This document shows positions 23,898 through 33,602 of a stretch of 37,280 nucleotides of DNA, one piece after another (within the stretch, counting starts at the first letter, position 1; each line of letters starts with the position of its first letter). The notes under the pieces were generated by a model. The model did no database searches and was not told the origin of the DNA. It worked only from the letters and a program-made list of their open reading frames with translations. Origin of the DNA: an uncultured Bacteroidales bacterium (GTDB lineage Bacteria > Bacteroidota > Bacteroidia > Bacteroidales > UBA932); the NCBI GenBank assembly GCA_944323245.1, contig CALURT010000025.1, positions 1 through 37,280 on the forward strand, written 5' to 3'. A program made the position numbers and the translations under genes.

Positions 23898-26800
23898 ATG
23901 AAAGCATTTTTCAAGGATTTAATTATGTCAGCCAGATTTCTGGCTGCCGTATGCGCATTTATGGTGCCGGGACTCGGCAGCATGATGGCGCAGACGACAT
24001 TGACCGGAAAAGTGACAGACGACAACGGCAGTCCGCTGCCCGGTGTCACCATTATGGTCGTGGGCACTACTCAGGGTGCTTTGACAGACAACGAGGGTGA
24101 ATATTCCATCGCCGTGGAAAACGGAGATGAATTGGAATTCTCTTGTCTCGGTATGGCTACTGTCCGCAAAGTCTATGAAGGACAGGAGACTATCGATGTG
24201 ACTATGTCGGAAGACAATCTTTATCTTACTGAGACAGTGGTGATCGGTTACGGCGCCATGCGCAGGGAAAGCCTTACGGGCTCGGTCAGCCAGGTTCAGG
24301 GCGACGAGATCCTCAAAGGCCCGGCCACCAATGTGACGAGTGTCCTCGCAGGTAAGATGACCGGTATTTCATCCGTACAGGAGAGCGGTCAGCCGGGTGC
24401 AGACCAGGCTGCGCTCAGAATCCGCGGTTCCCAGTATAACGTGAAATACATCGTGGACGGTATCCCTCGTGACATAGATGACATCGACCCTAATGAAATC
24501 GAGAGCATCTCCATCCTGAAAGACGCGGCTGCTGCTGCTGTCTACGGACTCGGAGGAGCCGGCGGTGTCATCATCGTGACCACCAAGAGCGGTAACGTCG
24601 GAGACACCCGTATCAGCTATACCGGGTCGGGCGGTGTGTCCATGAATGCGAACTATCCTGAATTCCTCGACGGTCCGGGATATGCCTACTATTACAACCG
24701 CGCCCTCGAACTCGACGGACTTTCTCCTCGTTTCTCACAGGAGGATGTCCAGTCCATGATCGACGGGACAAACGGATTCGGCAATACGAACTGGATAGAT
24801 GCCACCTTCGGGACAGGTATCAACACCCAGCACAATGTCTCCGTATCCGGCGGTACGGAGAAAATCCGTTACTTCGCATCACTCGGCTACCTGCATCAGA
24901 AAGGTAACGTGGACAACTTCAACTATACGAGGTACAATGCCCGTATCAACCTCGATGCCAATATCGCCAAGAACCTCGTGTTCAAATTCGGTATTGCAGG
25001 ACAGGTAGGCGACCAGCGTACCCCGGGCCTGCAGGCAGGAGGCTCGTGGAATGCCGAGACGTCAGAGTCGGCCCTTCAATATTACAGTATTGCGGAGCAG
25101 GCTATCTATGCGCATCCTTACCTTCCTATGTATTACGAAGGCGACTATGTAGGTTCTTATGAAGGTCACGGCCGCTATTACAATCCTATAGCCGCCATGA
25201 ACGAGTCGGGGAAATACAAGAGCGTGACGACAAGCTTGCAGACGACCGCCACCCTTCAGTGGAACCTTCCATGGGTGAAAGGTCTCAATGTCAAGTTCAC
25301 CGGCTCTTATGACAAGACATTCGAAGTTGCCAAGAACCTGAGTACTCCTTATTACATGAGGGCGGAAAACTTCTCGACTGCTCTCGGAAACGGTACCCAG
25401 ACTTACAGCAGCGGATTAGTGACAGACCCGCGCGGAAACAACGAAGCCAAATTGGTGGAAGGTCTTGCACAGACCCAGCAGATGGTAGGCCAGGCAAGTA
25501 TCAACTTCGACCGTACTTTCGGCAAGCATGACGTGAAGGCCCTCGCCCTGATGGAATTCACGGACTGGAAATACAACAATTTCGGAGCGAAAGGAAAGGG
25601 ACTCGATTTCGTGGAACTTCCAGAACTCGGTCAGGTCGGTGAAGCCGACGGGGACAGCGGACTTCCTGTCTACGGGTCCAGCTCGCAGAGCCGTTCCGTA
25701 GGTTTCGTTGCCCGTCTCAACTATGCTTACGACTCCCGCTATCTCATCGAACTCTCCGGACGTTATGACGGAAGTTACAAATTCGCCGGCAACGTCAAGG
25801 GCAAACGCTGGGGATTCTTCCCGTCGGCTTCCGTGGCATGGCGTATTTCGAACGAACCGTTCTTCGAGCCGGCTAAAATGGTTCTTAACGATTTGAAAAT
25901 CAGGGCGTCATTCGGTGAAGTAGGTTCGGACAACATCAATCCGTTCAACTTCCTCAGCCGTCTCGGCAACAACGGATACAGCGCCATTTTCGGCGGTACT
26001 CCGGTTTACGGATGGACCACTTCATCGGTAGCCAACCCGCTTCTGACATGGGAGCGCCAGCGTTCGGTGAATGCCGGTTTCGACGCATCCTTCTGGCAGC
26101 GCAAGCTCGGTATCGAATTCGATGCCTTCTATACATACACTTACGACATCCTTGCCGGCACTACCGGTTATCCTGCTTCGATGGGCGGTTACTATCCGAC
26201 TTACTCGAACAACAACGCCATCGACAACAGGGGCGTCGAAATCACCCTTTCGCATGACAACCGTGTCGGTGACTTCGAATACGGTGCAAGGCTTACTATC
26301 AGCTGGGCAAGGGCCAAGTACGTAAAATATGCGGATTCTTACGGTACGCCGTCTTATCAGCAGGTGACAGGTTCCCTTGTCAATTCGGACCTTATCCTTA
26401 TCGCTGACGGACTTTTCCAGACAGAGGAGGAAATCGACGCTTCTCCGTGGTATGACGGCAAACGTCCTCAGCTCGGAGACATCAAGTACAGGGACATAGA
26501 CGGTGACGGCGTCATCGACGCATGGAAGGACCGTACATACAGCGGTAGGAGCAACCGTCCTGAGCTTACGGGAGGTCTCAACCTCTACGCTGCATGGAAA
26601 GGCATAGACGTCTCCCTCATGTTCACCGGAGGCGCCCTGTTCGATGTGGCATTGACAGGTATCTATTACAACGGTGCCATGGACAGTACACCTTTCACGA
26701 AGATATTCAAATCGGAAGCCAATGCTCCTGTATTTCTCGCAGAAGGCTCATGGACTCCGGAAAACCCGAATGCGGAATATCCTCGTCTTTCTGTCAACCG

Positions 26801-27071
26801 TTCGACCGGAGGAGACAACACACTTGCTTCTACATTCTGGTACAGGGACGGCAAATATATCCGTCTCAAGACTGCACAGATCGGCTATACTTTCCCTCAG
26901 AAATGGATGAAGGCCATCGGAGTGCAGCAGCTCAGAGTCTTCGTGGAGGGTGGAAACCTCTTCACTTTGTCGGGACTTCCTGAGGGCATCGACCCTGAGT
27001 CCCCTGGAGTCAACCTTGGTTACTATCCTCAGCAGAGGACGGTAATGGGCGGTCTTAGTATCACATTCTAA
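23898..27071 (+). CDS. SusC/RagA-type TonB-dependent outer-membrane transporter
   Basis: A 1057-aa outer-membrane protein. After a signal region ending near MMAQ comes a carboxypeptidase-like domain (about 35-105: GKVTDDNGSPLPGVTI) and a TonB-box-like stretch (TVVIGYG, about 112). The plug carries the SusC signature ILKDAAAAAVYG (about 206-218). A beta-barrel follows, ending in the terminal aromatic SITF. No STN signalling domain is seen, so it is not wired to an anti-sigma factor. It imports oligosaccharides together with the SusD protein encoded 5 nt downstream. Length is typical for the family. Confidence 0.97.
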   Translation: MKAFFKDLIMSARFLAAVCAFMVPGLGSMMAQTTLTGKVTDDNGSPLPGVTIMVVGTTQGALTDNEGEYSIAVENGDELEFSCLGMATVRKVYEGQETIDVTMSEDNLYLTETVVIGYGAMRRESLTGSVSQVQGDEILKGPATNVTSVLAGKMTGISSVQESGQPGADQAALRIRGSQYNVKYIVDGIPRDIDDIDPNEIESISILKDAAAAAVYGLGGAGGVIIVTTKSGNVGDTRISYTGSGGVSMNANYPEFLDGPGYAYYYNRALELDGLSPRFSQEDVQSMIDGTNGFGNTNWIDATFGTGINTQHNVSVSGGTEKIRYFASLGYLHQKGNVDNFNYTRYNARINLDANIAKNLVFKFGIAGQVGDQRTPGLQAGGSWNAETSESALQYYSIAEQAIYAHPYLPMYYEGDYVGSYEGHGRYYNPIAAMNESGKYKSVTTSLQTTATLQWNLPWVKGLNVKFTGSYDKTFEVAKNLSTPYYMRAENFSTALGNGTQTYSSGLVTDPRGNNEAKLVEGLAQTQQMVGQASINFDRTFGKHDVKALALMEFTDWKYNNFGAKGKGLDFVELPELGQVGEADGDSGLPVYGSSSQSRSVGFVARLNYAYDSRYLIELSGRYDGSYKFAGNVKGKRWGFFPSASVAWRISNEPFFEPAKMVLNDLKIRASFGEVGSDNINPFNFLSRLGNNGYSAIFGGTPVYGWTTSSVANPLLTWERQRSVNAGFDASFWQRKLGIEFDAFYTYTYDILAGTTGYPASMGGYYPTYSNNNAIDNRGVEITLSHDNRVGDFEYGARLTISWARAKYVKYADSYGTPSYQQVTGSLVNSDLILIADGLFQTEEEIDASPWYDGKRPQLGDIKYRDIDGDGVIDAWKDRTYSGRSNRPELTGGLNLYAAWKGIDVSLMFTGGALFDVALTGIYYNGAMDSTPFTKIFKSEANAPVFLAEGSWTPENPNAEYPRLSVNRSTGGDNTLASTFWYRDGKYIRLKTAQIGYTFPQKWMKAIGVQQLRVFVEGGNLFTLSGLPEGIDPESPGVNLGYYPQQRTVMGGLSITF

Positions 27072-27076
27072 CATCT

Positions 27077-28771
27077 ATGGCAATGAAAATATTTTCCAAA
27101 TTCTTATTGATTACCGGAATTGCCGCAGCCTCCGTCAGTTGCAACGACTTTTTGGACCTTCAGCCGACTGACGCAGTGACTGACAGGATGATGTGGTCGA
27201 AACCGGAATATGCGGAACTGTATGTGAACAGTTTCTATGATTACATAAACAACTACAGCCAGTATTGGACCGATGCGTCTCAGGCCATGCAGTGTTCTTA
27301 TGGACTCACCGAGGCTTTGACGGACATGATGAAATATTCCCCGGCAGCGAGCAACAACACCGGTGCACACTATGGCTTCATGAGTCAGTTCGTGTACGGC
27401 CTGGCCGGGACGACGGCTTCTTCATGTGCTTTCTATCTTTCGAACTGGTCGGCAGCATACGAACAGATAAGAAGAATCAACGAATTCCTTTATTCGATGC
27501 AGCAGTATGCCACTTTCGAACCGGAGGAAATCACCCGTTTCGAAGCAGAAGCCAGATTCTTCAGGGGAATGGTGTATTTCGAGCTTGTAAAACGCTATCA
27601 TCAGGTGATTGTCTACAGGGAAAACATGCTTGACTATGCCAAGGACACCCCTCTCAATACCGAGGAGGAAAGCTGGAACATTGTAGAGGAAGACCTTACT
27701 TTCTCTGCACAGAACCTCCCTCCTAAGTGGGACGGTGCAGATCAGGGCAGGGTTACGAGCTACGCTGCATGGGCCTTGCTTTCCCGTGCCATGCTTTATG
27801 CAGAGCGTTGGGACGTAGCCAAGGCTGCGGCTGATGAAGTGGAAAAAGGCGGATTCAAACTGATGGATGGCTCTACGTCCGAAGAATATGCCAAATGCTT
27901 CTCCACTACCGCCATGCAGGGCAATACGGAATCCATCCTCGACTATACATACCAGCACGGTATCCTCGACCATAACTTCGACTATTATTTTTCACCGGGA
28001 GGCGACAGCGAGGAAAGCAATGCCAACGGTCTTGGCAATCCTACTCAGGAACTTGTCGAAGAGTATGAATATGCAGGAGGCGGCGAAGTGGACTGGAGCG
28101 CATGGCATGTGTCCGGCGGTACGACGGACGAACCTCCGTACGATCAGCTCGAACCTCGTTTCGGCGCTACCATCCTCTATAACGGCGCTCCATGGAAAGG
28201 CCGCACCATCGAGGCTTTCGAGGGCGGAAAGGACGGCTGGACAGCACCTGGTACGGTGAATCCGTCGGGAAAGACCACGACCGGTTATTATCTCCGCAAA
28301 CTCGTGGATGAAACACATGTGGACCTTACATCTGTACGTTCACAGCAGCCTTGGGTCATGATAAGGTATGCCGAAGTCCTTCTGAACAAGGCCGAAGCAG
28401 CCTATCGTCTTGACGATCCGAATACTGCCAATGAATGTCTGCGTCAGATACGCTCCCGTGTGGACCTTCCTTACAGCACCCTTTCGGGCGAAGACCTCTG
28501 GAATGCAATCAGAAAGGAACGTAAACTCGAACTTGCATTCGAAGGACACTATTTCTGGGATCTTTGCAGATGGGAAGTCCTCGTGGACGAACTCAACGGT
28601 ACGACTGTGCATGGTTTCAAGGTAACGAGTGAAGGAGCCAACTCGAGGTATGAATATATCGACTGCGACGAGCAGACAAGGATATATACTGACAAAATCT
28701 ATCAGATACCGTTGCCTGAGGGCGAATTGAGCAATAACAAGGCCTTGCAGCAATTTCCTGAATGGCTTTAA
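27077..28771 (+). CDS. SusD/RagB-type glycan-binding lipoprotein
   Basis: A 564-aa surface lipoprotein with SPII box SVSC (C22 from this start) followed by NDFLDLQP, the usual SusD opening. The N-terminal SusD-like region has EARFFRGMVYFELVKRYH. The C-terminal RagB region has RYAEVLLNKAEAAYRL and RKERKLELAFEGHYFWDLCRW. It caps the SusC barrel and binds the glycan for import. An in-frame ATG at 27083 is an equally good start and would shorten the signal by two residues. It lies 5 nt after susC-like and 19 nt before the DUF5018 gene. Confidence 0.96.
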   Translation: MAMKIFSKFLLITGIAAASVSCNDFLDLQPTDAVTDRMMWSKPEYAELYVNSFYDYINNYSQYWTDASQAMQCSYGLTEALTDMMKYSPAASNNTGAHYGFMSQFVYGLAGTTASSCAFYLSNWSAAYEQIRRINEFLYSMQQYATFEPEEITRFEAEARFFRGMVYFELVKRYHQVIVYRENMLDYAKDTPLNTEEESWNIVEEDLTFSAQNLPPKWDGADQGRVTSYAAWALLSRAMLYAERWDVAKAAADEVEKGGFKLMDGSTSEEYAKCFSTTAMQGNTESILDYTYQHGILDHNFDYYFSPGGDSEESNANGLGNPTQELVEEYEYAGGGEVDWSAWHVSGGTTDEPPYDQLEPRFGATILYNGAPWKGRTIEAFEGGKDGWTAPGTVNPSGKTTTGYYLRKLVDETHVDLTSVRSQQPWVMIRYAEVLLNKAEAAYRLDDPNTANECLRQIRSRVDLPYSTLSGEDLWNAIRKERKLELAFEGHYFWDLCRWEVLVDELNGTTVHGFKVTSEGANSRYEYIDCDEQTRIYTDKIYQIPLPEGELSNNKALQQFPEWL

Positions 28772-28790
28772 CCGATAAGAACTAAGTTTT

Positions 28791-30434
28791 ATGGACAGAA
28801 AATTCAATATATTGATTTTATCGATTGCAGTGATGGCGATGTTCGCCTCCTGCAAGGAGGTCGATCCGCTTGCCGGGATGGAGCTCGGTGAAATGGGAAT
28901 CCAGAGCGTGACGGCGGCCTTTACGGGAGAGGTATATGAAAATGACGTCAATGCGAAGTTTTCAGCCCTTCCGGATGCCGACGGCAATATTGTCGTGGAA
29001 GTGCCTTATTATTATCCGGAGGAGTCGGATTACGAAGTGCCGGAGGCTCTCCTTACCAATATGAGGGTGTCCGCATCTCTTGCGAACGGCTCATATATAG
29101 AGCCGAGCCTTGGAGTCATGGACATGACACAGACTTATCATATCACGGCATACGATGCAGCTGACAGGACGAAAGAATACACTCTTACAGCTAAGATCAC
29201 GAAGCTGAAAGGCTGTGAAATAACTTCGTTCAATGTGACTTCCGGAGGTGCCCTCTACCAGGGAATTATCAACCCGGGACAGAAGACCATTTCTCTGATG
29301 TGTCCTTTGGATGAACTTACAGGTTGTACAGTGGATTACGTATCAAGCCCTCATTCTACCGTATCGGGCAACTTGGAGACTATCAGGCCTGGTGACAAAA
29401 TCACCGTAACCGCTCATAATGAAGTCGACAAGAACGAATATACCATAGCGTTCGCAGTTCCTGAAAAGATCGGCTACGGCGCAAGGGTGGGCAGTGCAAA
29501 GAACGTGTGGACCAAGTATTTCGCAAATCTCGGCGTAACGCTTTCATCTGCTGATGCTCCTATGAGGCTTGCTGCGAACGGCGACGTGCTTTATGTCCTC
29601 GCCGGAGGCACGAATATCTACTCTTTGAACAGGAAGACCGGCGAATATCTCGGTACTCTTGCCATCCCTGACGGCTATACCGCCCATTATATTGTAAGCG
29701 ACGAGGCAGGAAACATCCTCTTCGCTGCCAATTCGACAAGCGGTACGGACTTCAAGGTTTACGCAATGGAATCCATCGATGCCACTCCTGTAGAACTGAT
29801 TTCATACAGCAATGCTTCGTATGCAAATCTTGGAAATATCCGTGTGACAGGAAATATAGATGAGAAAGCAGTAGTGGTTGCGAACACCGATGGCACAGTT
29901 TCAGGTCTTGCATGGCAGATCAATTCCGGAGTGGCTGATTCGCCTAAGATTCTGAATACGGGCTGGACACTTTCCAACATCGCCAATGGCTGTATGGTGG
30001 CAGCGACTTCCGATATTGCAACAGGAGTCTTCGCATTCGGATACTGGGGTGTATATGACCTCTATTATTCAAGGGATATGTCGTCGACAACAGTCGCAGT
30101 TGCAGCACCGGCATCTTCGAACGAGAACAACAACTGTCTTGCTACCGTGACGTTCAACGGTGCCAATTACCTTGCTGCCGGTATCGGAGCACACTTCAGT
30201 TGGGGATACGTACCTCAGCTCCTTGTCTATGATATCACGAACCCTAATCAGGTGACATCGTTCCATGCCGTTCCTTATTCGGAACTCAATGTAGGCGGCT
30301 TCAAGGGTGTTACAGGTGCCACTTCCGATGTGCTCATCGTGGTATCCGAGGACGGTTATTACATGGACGTTTATTTCGTGGATGCGAATTACGACCTCAT
30401 CACCTGCTACGAATTCGATTGTATCCAACAGTAG
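28791..30434 (+). CDS. DUF5018-type lipoprotein, probable surface glycan-binding protein
   Basis: A 547-aa lipoprotein (SPII box FASC, C21). Residues about 30-220 contain tandem beta-sandwich-like segments matching DUF5018 as I recall it. The C-terminal half (about 230-547) looks like a repeated beta-blade structure with segments such as GEYLGTLAIPDG and SDEAGNILFAAN. This half is clearly related to the C-terminal half of the protein at 31897-33477. Its position after SusC/SusD is that of SusE/F-like surface glycan-binding proteins. No catalytic motif is seen. Binding role inferred. Confidence 0.78.
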   Translation: MDRKFNILILSIAVMAMFASCKEVDPLAGMELGEMGIQSVTAAFTGEVYENDVNAKFSALPDADGNIVVEVPYYYPEESDYEVPEALLTNMRVSASLANGSYIEPSLGVMDMTQTYHITAYDAADRTKEYTLTAKITKLKGCEITSFNVTSGGALYQGIINPGQKTISLMCPLDELTGCTVDYVSSPHSTVSGNLETIRPGDKITVTAHNEVDKNEYTIAFAVPEKIGYGARVGSAKNVWTKYFANLGVTLSSADAPMRLAANGDVLYVLAGGTNIYSLNRKTGEYLGTLAIPDGYTAHYIVSDEAGNILFAANSTSGTDFKVYAMESIDATPVELISYSNASYANLGNIRVTGNIDEKAVVVANTDGTVSGLAWQINSGVADSPKILNTGWTLSNIANGCMVAATSDIATGVFAFGYWGVYDLYYSRDMSSTTVAVAAPASSNENNNCLATVTFNGANYLAAGIGAHFSWGYVPQLLVYDITNPNQVTSFHAVPYSELNVGGFKGVTGATSDVLIVVSEDGYYMDVYFVDANYDLITCYEFDCIQQ

Positions 30435-30443
30435 GATTTAGAT

Positions 30444-31871
30444 ATGAACAGAGTATTGAGTATTGTAGTGTTTTTGTTTGTGTCGGCGCTCTCGGTCCTG
30501 TCCTGCAGGACCGACGGGCCGTCCGGCATGGACAATTTCCCTTCGAACAAGCCGGAAGAGGTGAATCCCGGCACTGACCCGGATCAGGACGGAGGCAAGC
30601 CATGCTTTATATGGATAGATGCTGCTGCCAATTTCCCTGATTTTGCAAACAGCCGTGCTGCCATCGTCCGTGACCTGACCAAGGCTGCCGATGCCGGATT
30701 TACCGACATCGTGGTGGATGTGAGACCTACTACCGGAGATGTCCTTTTTCAGACGGACAATTGCCAGCAGGTCGAATGGCTTTCCTATTGGGGTACATCC
30801 GGACAGGCGCAGTTCCACAGGACTGCGACATGGGACTACCTTCAGGCATTCATCGACGAGGGTCACAAGCTCGGACTGAGGGTCTATGCCTCTATCAACA
30901 CTTTTGTCGGCGGTAATGCCACGGCAGTCGGAAACGCAGGAGCCGTATTCCGCGACCCGGCCATGGCCGAGCTTACCACTGTGGTGAATACGGCAGACGG
31001 CTTTAAGAGCATCATGGATTTGGGAGACGAGAACGGTGACGGTGTGAATGAATATTCCGCCAAGTTCTTCAACCCGGTGCATCCTGACGTGCAGGCCTAT
31101 CTGTTCTCCCTTTTGGAAGACCTTGCAGCCTATAAGGATTTGGACGGTATCATCCTCGACAGGGGACGTTTCGACAGCATCCGCAGCGATTTTTCCGACT
31201 ATACGCGGGAACAGTTCGAGTCATATATCGGTACCACGCTTGCAAACTGGCCGGAAGACGTGATGCCTGTGAATTGGGCCTACGCCGATGTGCCTTCTCC
31301 TGAACCTCAGTATTTCAGGAAATGGTTAGAGTTCCGTGCCAAGGTCATCCATGACTTCATGGAAGAGGCCCGCAACCGTGTCAAGGCCGTGAATCCCGAT
31401 GTGGATTTCGGAGTGTATGTCGGAGGCTGGTACAGCACCTATTTCGCAGAAGGTGTGAACTGGGCTTCACCATCCTACAATACAGGCCTCTACCATAGCT
31501 GGTGGGCTACCGACGAGTACCGCAACTTCGGTTATGCGGACCACATGGACGTGATGCTCATAGGCGCCTATGCCGCTCCGAACAAGGTTACAGGCACTAC
31601 CGAATGGACTATGGAAGGATTCTGCATGCTCGCCAAGCAGAAGACTGCCGGCGGACCACGTATCTGTGCCGGAGGCCCTGACGTGGGCAACTGGGACAGT
31701 GACAACGAGTTTTCGCAGGAGTTGGAAAATCAGGCCATCACCCAGTCCGTGACAGCCTGTGCAAATGCTTGCGACGGATATTTCCTTTTCGACATGTGCC
31801 ATTTGAGGTCGGCTGACCAGTGGTCGTATGTCAAGGCCGGAATCGATGCTCTGAGAGCTTCGGAAGAATAG
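30444..31871 (+). CDS. GHL10-like glycosidase lipoprotein, paralogue 2
   Basis: A 475-aa lipoprotein (SPII box VLSC, then a Pro/Asn/Asp-rich linker to about residue 52) with one GHL10-like TIM barrel. Shared motifs with the paralogues at 16498 and 33603: FIWIDAAANFPDF, DIVVDVRPTTGD, YASINTFVGG, LDGIILDRGRFDSIRSDFS (D234, D239) and YVGGWYSTYFAEGVNWAS. It is more divergent than the other two; for example YD becomes FD, and the YTGAWYP segment becomes YVGGWYS. It starts 9 nt after the DUF5018 gene in the SusCD operon. Substrate unknown; a different linkage or subsite from paralogue 1 is plausible. Confidence 0.78.
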   Translation: MNRVLSIVVFLFVSALSVLSCRTDGPSGMDNFPSNKPEEVNPGTDPDQDGGKPCFIWIDAAANFPDFANSRAAIVRDLTKAADAGFTDIVVDVRPTTGDVLFQTDNCQQVEWLSYWGTSGQAQFHRTATWDYLQAFIDEGHKLGLRVYASINTFVGGNATAVGNAGAVFRDPAMAELTTVVNTADGFKSIMDLGDENGDGVNEYSAKFFNPVHPDVQAYLFSLLEDLAAYKDLDGIILDRGRFDSIRSDFSDYTREQFESYIGTTLANWPEDVMPVNWAYADVPSPEPQYFRKWLEFRAKVIHDFMEEARNRVKAVNPDVDFGVYVGGWYSTYFAEGVNWASPSYNTGLYHSWWATDEYRNFGYADHMDVMLIGAYAAPNKVTGTTEWTMEGFCMLAKQKTAGGPRICAGGPDVGNWDSDNEFSQELENQAITQSVTACANACDGYFLFDMCHLRSADQWSYVKAGIDALRASEE

Positions 31872-31896
31872 CTAAAACCAATGAATTTTTAAGACA

Positions 31897-33477
31897 ATGA
31901 AAAGAATATTTATATTTTTATCGATGGCGTTGGTGGTTCTTGCTTCCTGCAACAAGAAAGAACTCTTGCCGGTGGCTTACATCAATGTAGCGGAAGGCTC
32001 TACCTTTACGCCGGCTGAAGTTTCGGCTGAAGGAGCGGAGGTCGCCATCAACTTCTCTACCAACTATCAGTGGCAGATCAGAGGATATTCCACTCTCGGG
32101 TTCTGCTCGATAGACGTGCTCAAGGGTGAAGCCGGCGATGCCGGTATAGTAGTGACCGTGGATCCGAACACTACAGGAGTTGTCCGTTCGGCTGAATTCA
32201 ACATCCTTGCGGGTGCAGCCGTGCAGACAGTCACCATTACCCAGACGGAGACCAATTCCGTGGCCGTGGATGCGGTGAACTATCCTGTTCCTGCCGGGGG
32301 CGGTACAGTGGAAATCGTCGTAAGCCACAATGTGGACTACGTGGTCAACATCCCTTCGGAATACACTTGGATCCGTGAGGTGCCTCAGTCGAAAGTGATG
32401 CAGACATCATACGTTACCCTTGAGGTGGATTCCAACCCTGAATGGGTCGAGCGTACGGCCTCAGGCCTTACCATTACCGGTAAGGATGTCTTTGGCAACG
32501 ACATAGTCAATGAGTTCAATATTGTCCAGCCGGCAGGTGCCATAGAAACCATCTGGAACAAGACATTCTCGGAAGACTGGCCGTCAATTCCTGTTTCTGG
32601 GCAGTTCCATGTCGGATACTATGGCGGAGATCTTGTAATGACAAACGGTGACGGTATCCATGCAGTGGATCCGGCTACTGGAGAGTATGTCGGAACGGTG
32701 GAAATTCCTGGATTAAGCATTGCCCCTCAGTCTTTCGCAAGTGATGATGCCGGTAATTTGGTGTTCGCAGCAAATGCTGATTGTGTATCTCAGGATTTCA
32801 CTGTATATGCTTATGACGGTACTGATGTTTCAGAACTTGCCACATACGGCGCCGGTAATCTTTATACCGGAACGCTCGGTAATCTGAGAGTTGTCGGAGA
32901 CATCAAGTCGAAAGCAGTGGTTACGGCTTTTGCCGCATCTGTCAACTATTGCGTGGCTTGGCAGATTGAAAACGGAGCCGTGACGAAGACTTTGGCAAAA
33001 CCGACTCCGTACACGAGTGACTGGGGTGTCTCAAGCGTCCTTTACGGTGTAGTTTCTCCGGTATCAGATGATCTTTCGGACGGCCTGTTCTTTGCCGGAT
33101 ACGCCGGAGATCCATATTATCTGTATTATAATCCGGACCCGGACAATGCAACCAAGGAGAATTGGGAAGGAGTATTCCTGACGGATTGCATAGGCAATGA
33201 AAACCTGAATAGCATATCTATTGCAGAATACAACGGTGTGCGCTATTGTGCGATCGGACAAAGCGATTTCTTCGGGTATTCCGAACCTAAGGTTTACCTT
33301 GTGGATATTACCGATTTGTCCAATGCATCTCTTGCATATACTACATCCGTGACGAGAGGAAGTTCATCGACGGTGGGTGTCAATGACGTGAAGATTGTCG
33401 TTGATAACGGTATCATGCGTCTTTATGTGGTAGATGCAGGATACGATGTTGCTGCCTGCGTGGAATTCCCTCATTAG
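31897..33477 (+). CDS. BACON-type lipoprotein with DUF5018-protein-like C-terminal half
   Basis: A 526-aa lipoprotein (SPII box LASC). The N-terminal part (about 25-220) contains two BACON-like beta domains, marked by FSTNYQWQIRG...VQTVTITQTE and VSHNVDYVVNIPSEYTWIRE. The C-terminal half (about 225-526) aligns with that of the protein at 28791-30434: TGEYVGTVEIPG, SDDAGNLVFAAN, LGNLRVVGDIKSKAVVTA and VAWQIENG all have counterparts. It is probably a second surface glycan-binding protein. It is the last gene before the intrinsic terminator at 33514-33556. Confidence 0.78.
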   Translation: MKRIFIFLSMALVVLASCNKKELLPVAYINVAEGSTFTPAEVSAEGAEVAINFSTNYQWQIRGYSTLGFCSIDVLKGEAGDAGIVVTVDPNTTGVVRSAEFNILAGAAVQTVTITQTETNSVAVDAVNYPVPAGGGTVEIVVSHNVDYVVNIPSEYTWIREVPQSKVMQTSYVTLEVDSNPEWVERTASGLTITGKDVFGNDIVNEFNIVQPAGAIETIWNKTFSEDWPSIPVSGQFHVGYYGGDLVMTNGDGIHAVDPATGEYVGTVEIPGLSIAPQSFASDDAGNLVFAANADCVSQDFTVYAYDGTDVSELATYGAGNLYTGTLGNLRVVGDIKSKAVVTAFAASVNYCVAWQIENGAVTKTLAKPTPYTSDWGVSSVLYGVVSPVSDDLSDGLFFAGYAGDPYYLYYNPDPDNATKENWEGVFLTDCIGNENLNSISIAEYNGVRYCAIGQSDFFGYSEPKVYLVDITDLSNASLAYTTSVTRGSSSTVGVNDVKIVVDNGIMRLYVVDAGYDVAACVEFPH

Positions 33478-33483
33478 ACTTTT

Positions 33484-33500
33484 GTCCGCGAAATCCGGAC
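33484..33500 (+). other. Small hairpin upstream of the terminator
   Basis: GTCCG-CGAAATC-CGGAC is a 5-bp stem (6 bp counting the flanking T/A) just after the stop of the BACON lipoprotein gene and 14 nt before the terminator. It may protect the transcript end. No T tract follows. Confidence 0.35.
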
Positions 33501-33513
33501 ATGACTGACATTC

Positions 33514-33556
33514 GGAGGGATCGGGAATAGAAGATTAATCCCGTTCCCTCCTTTTT
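33514..33556 (+). terminator. Strong rho-independent terminator
   Basis: GGAGGGA (33514-33520) pairs with TCCCTCC (33545-33551), and CGGGA (33522-33526) pairs with TCCCG (33539-33543), with a single T-T mismatch between the two blocks. The stem is followed directly by TTTTT (33552-33556). It closes the SusCD operon and separates it from the FAD-GHL10 gene. Confidence 0.85.
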
Positions 33557-33602
33557 ATGAGCATTCCGGTATAGGATTATTCTCACACAAAACGAAATAA
33601 AC

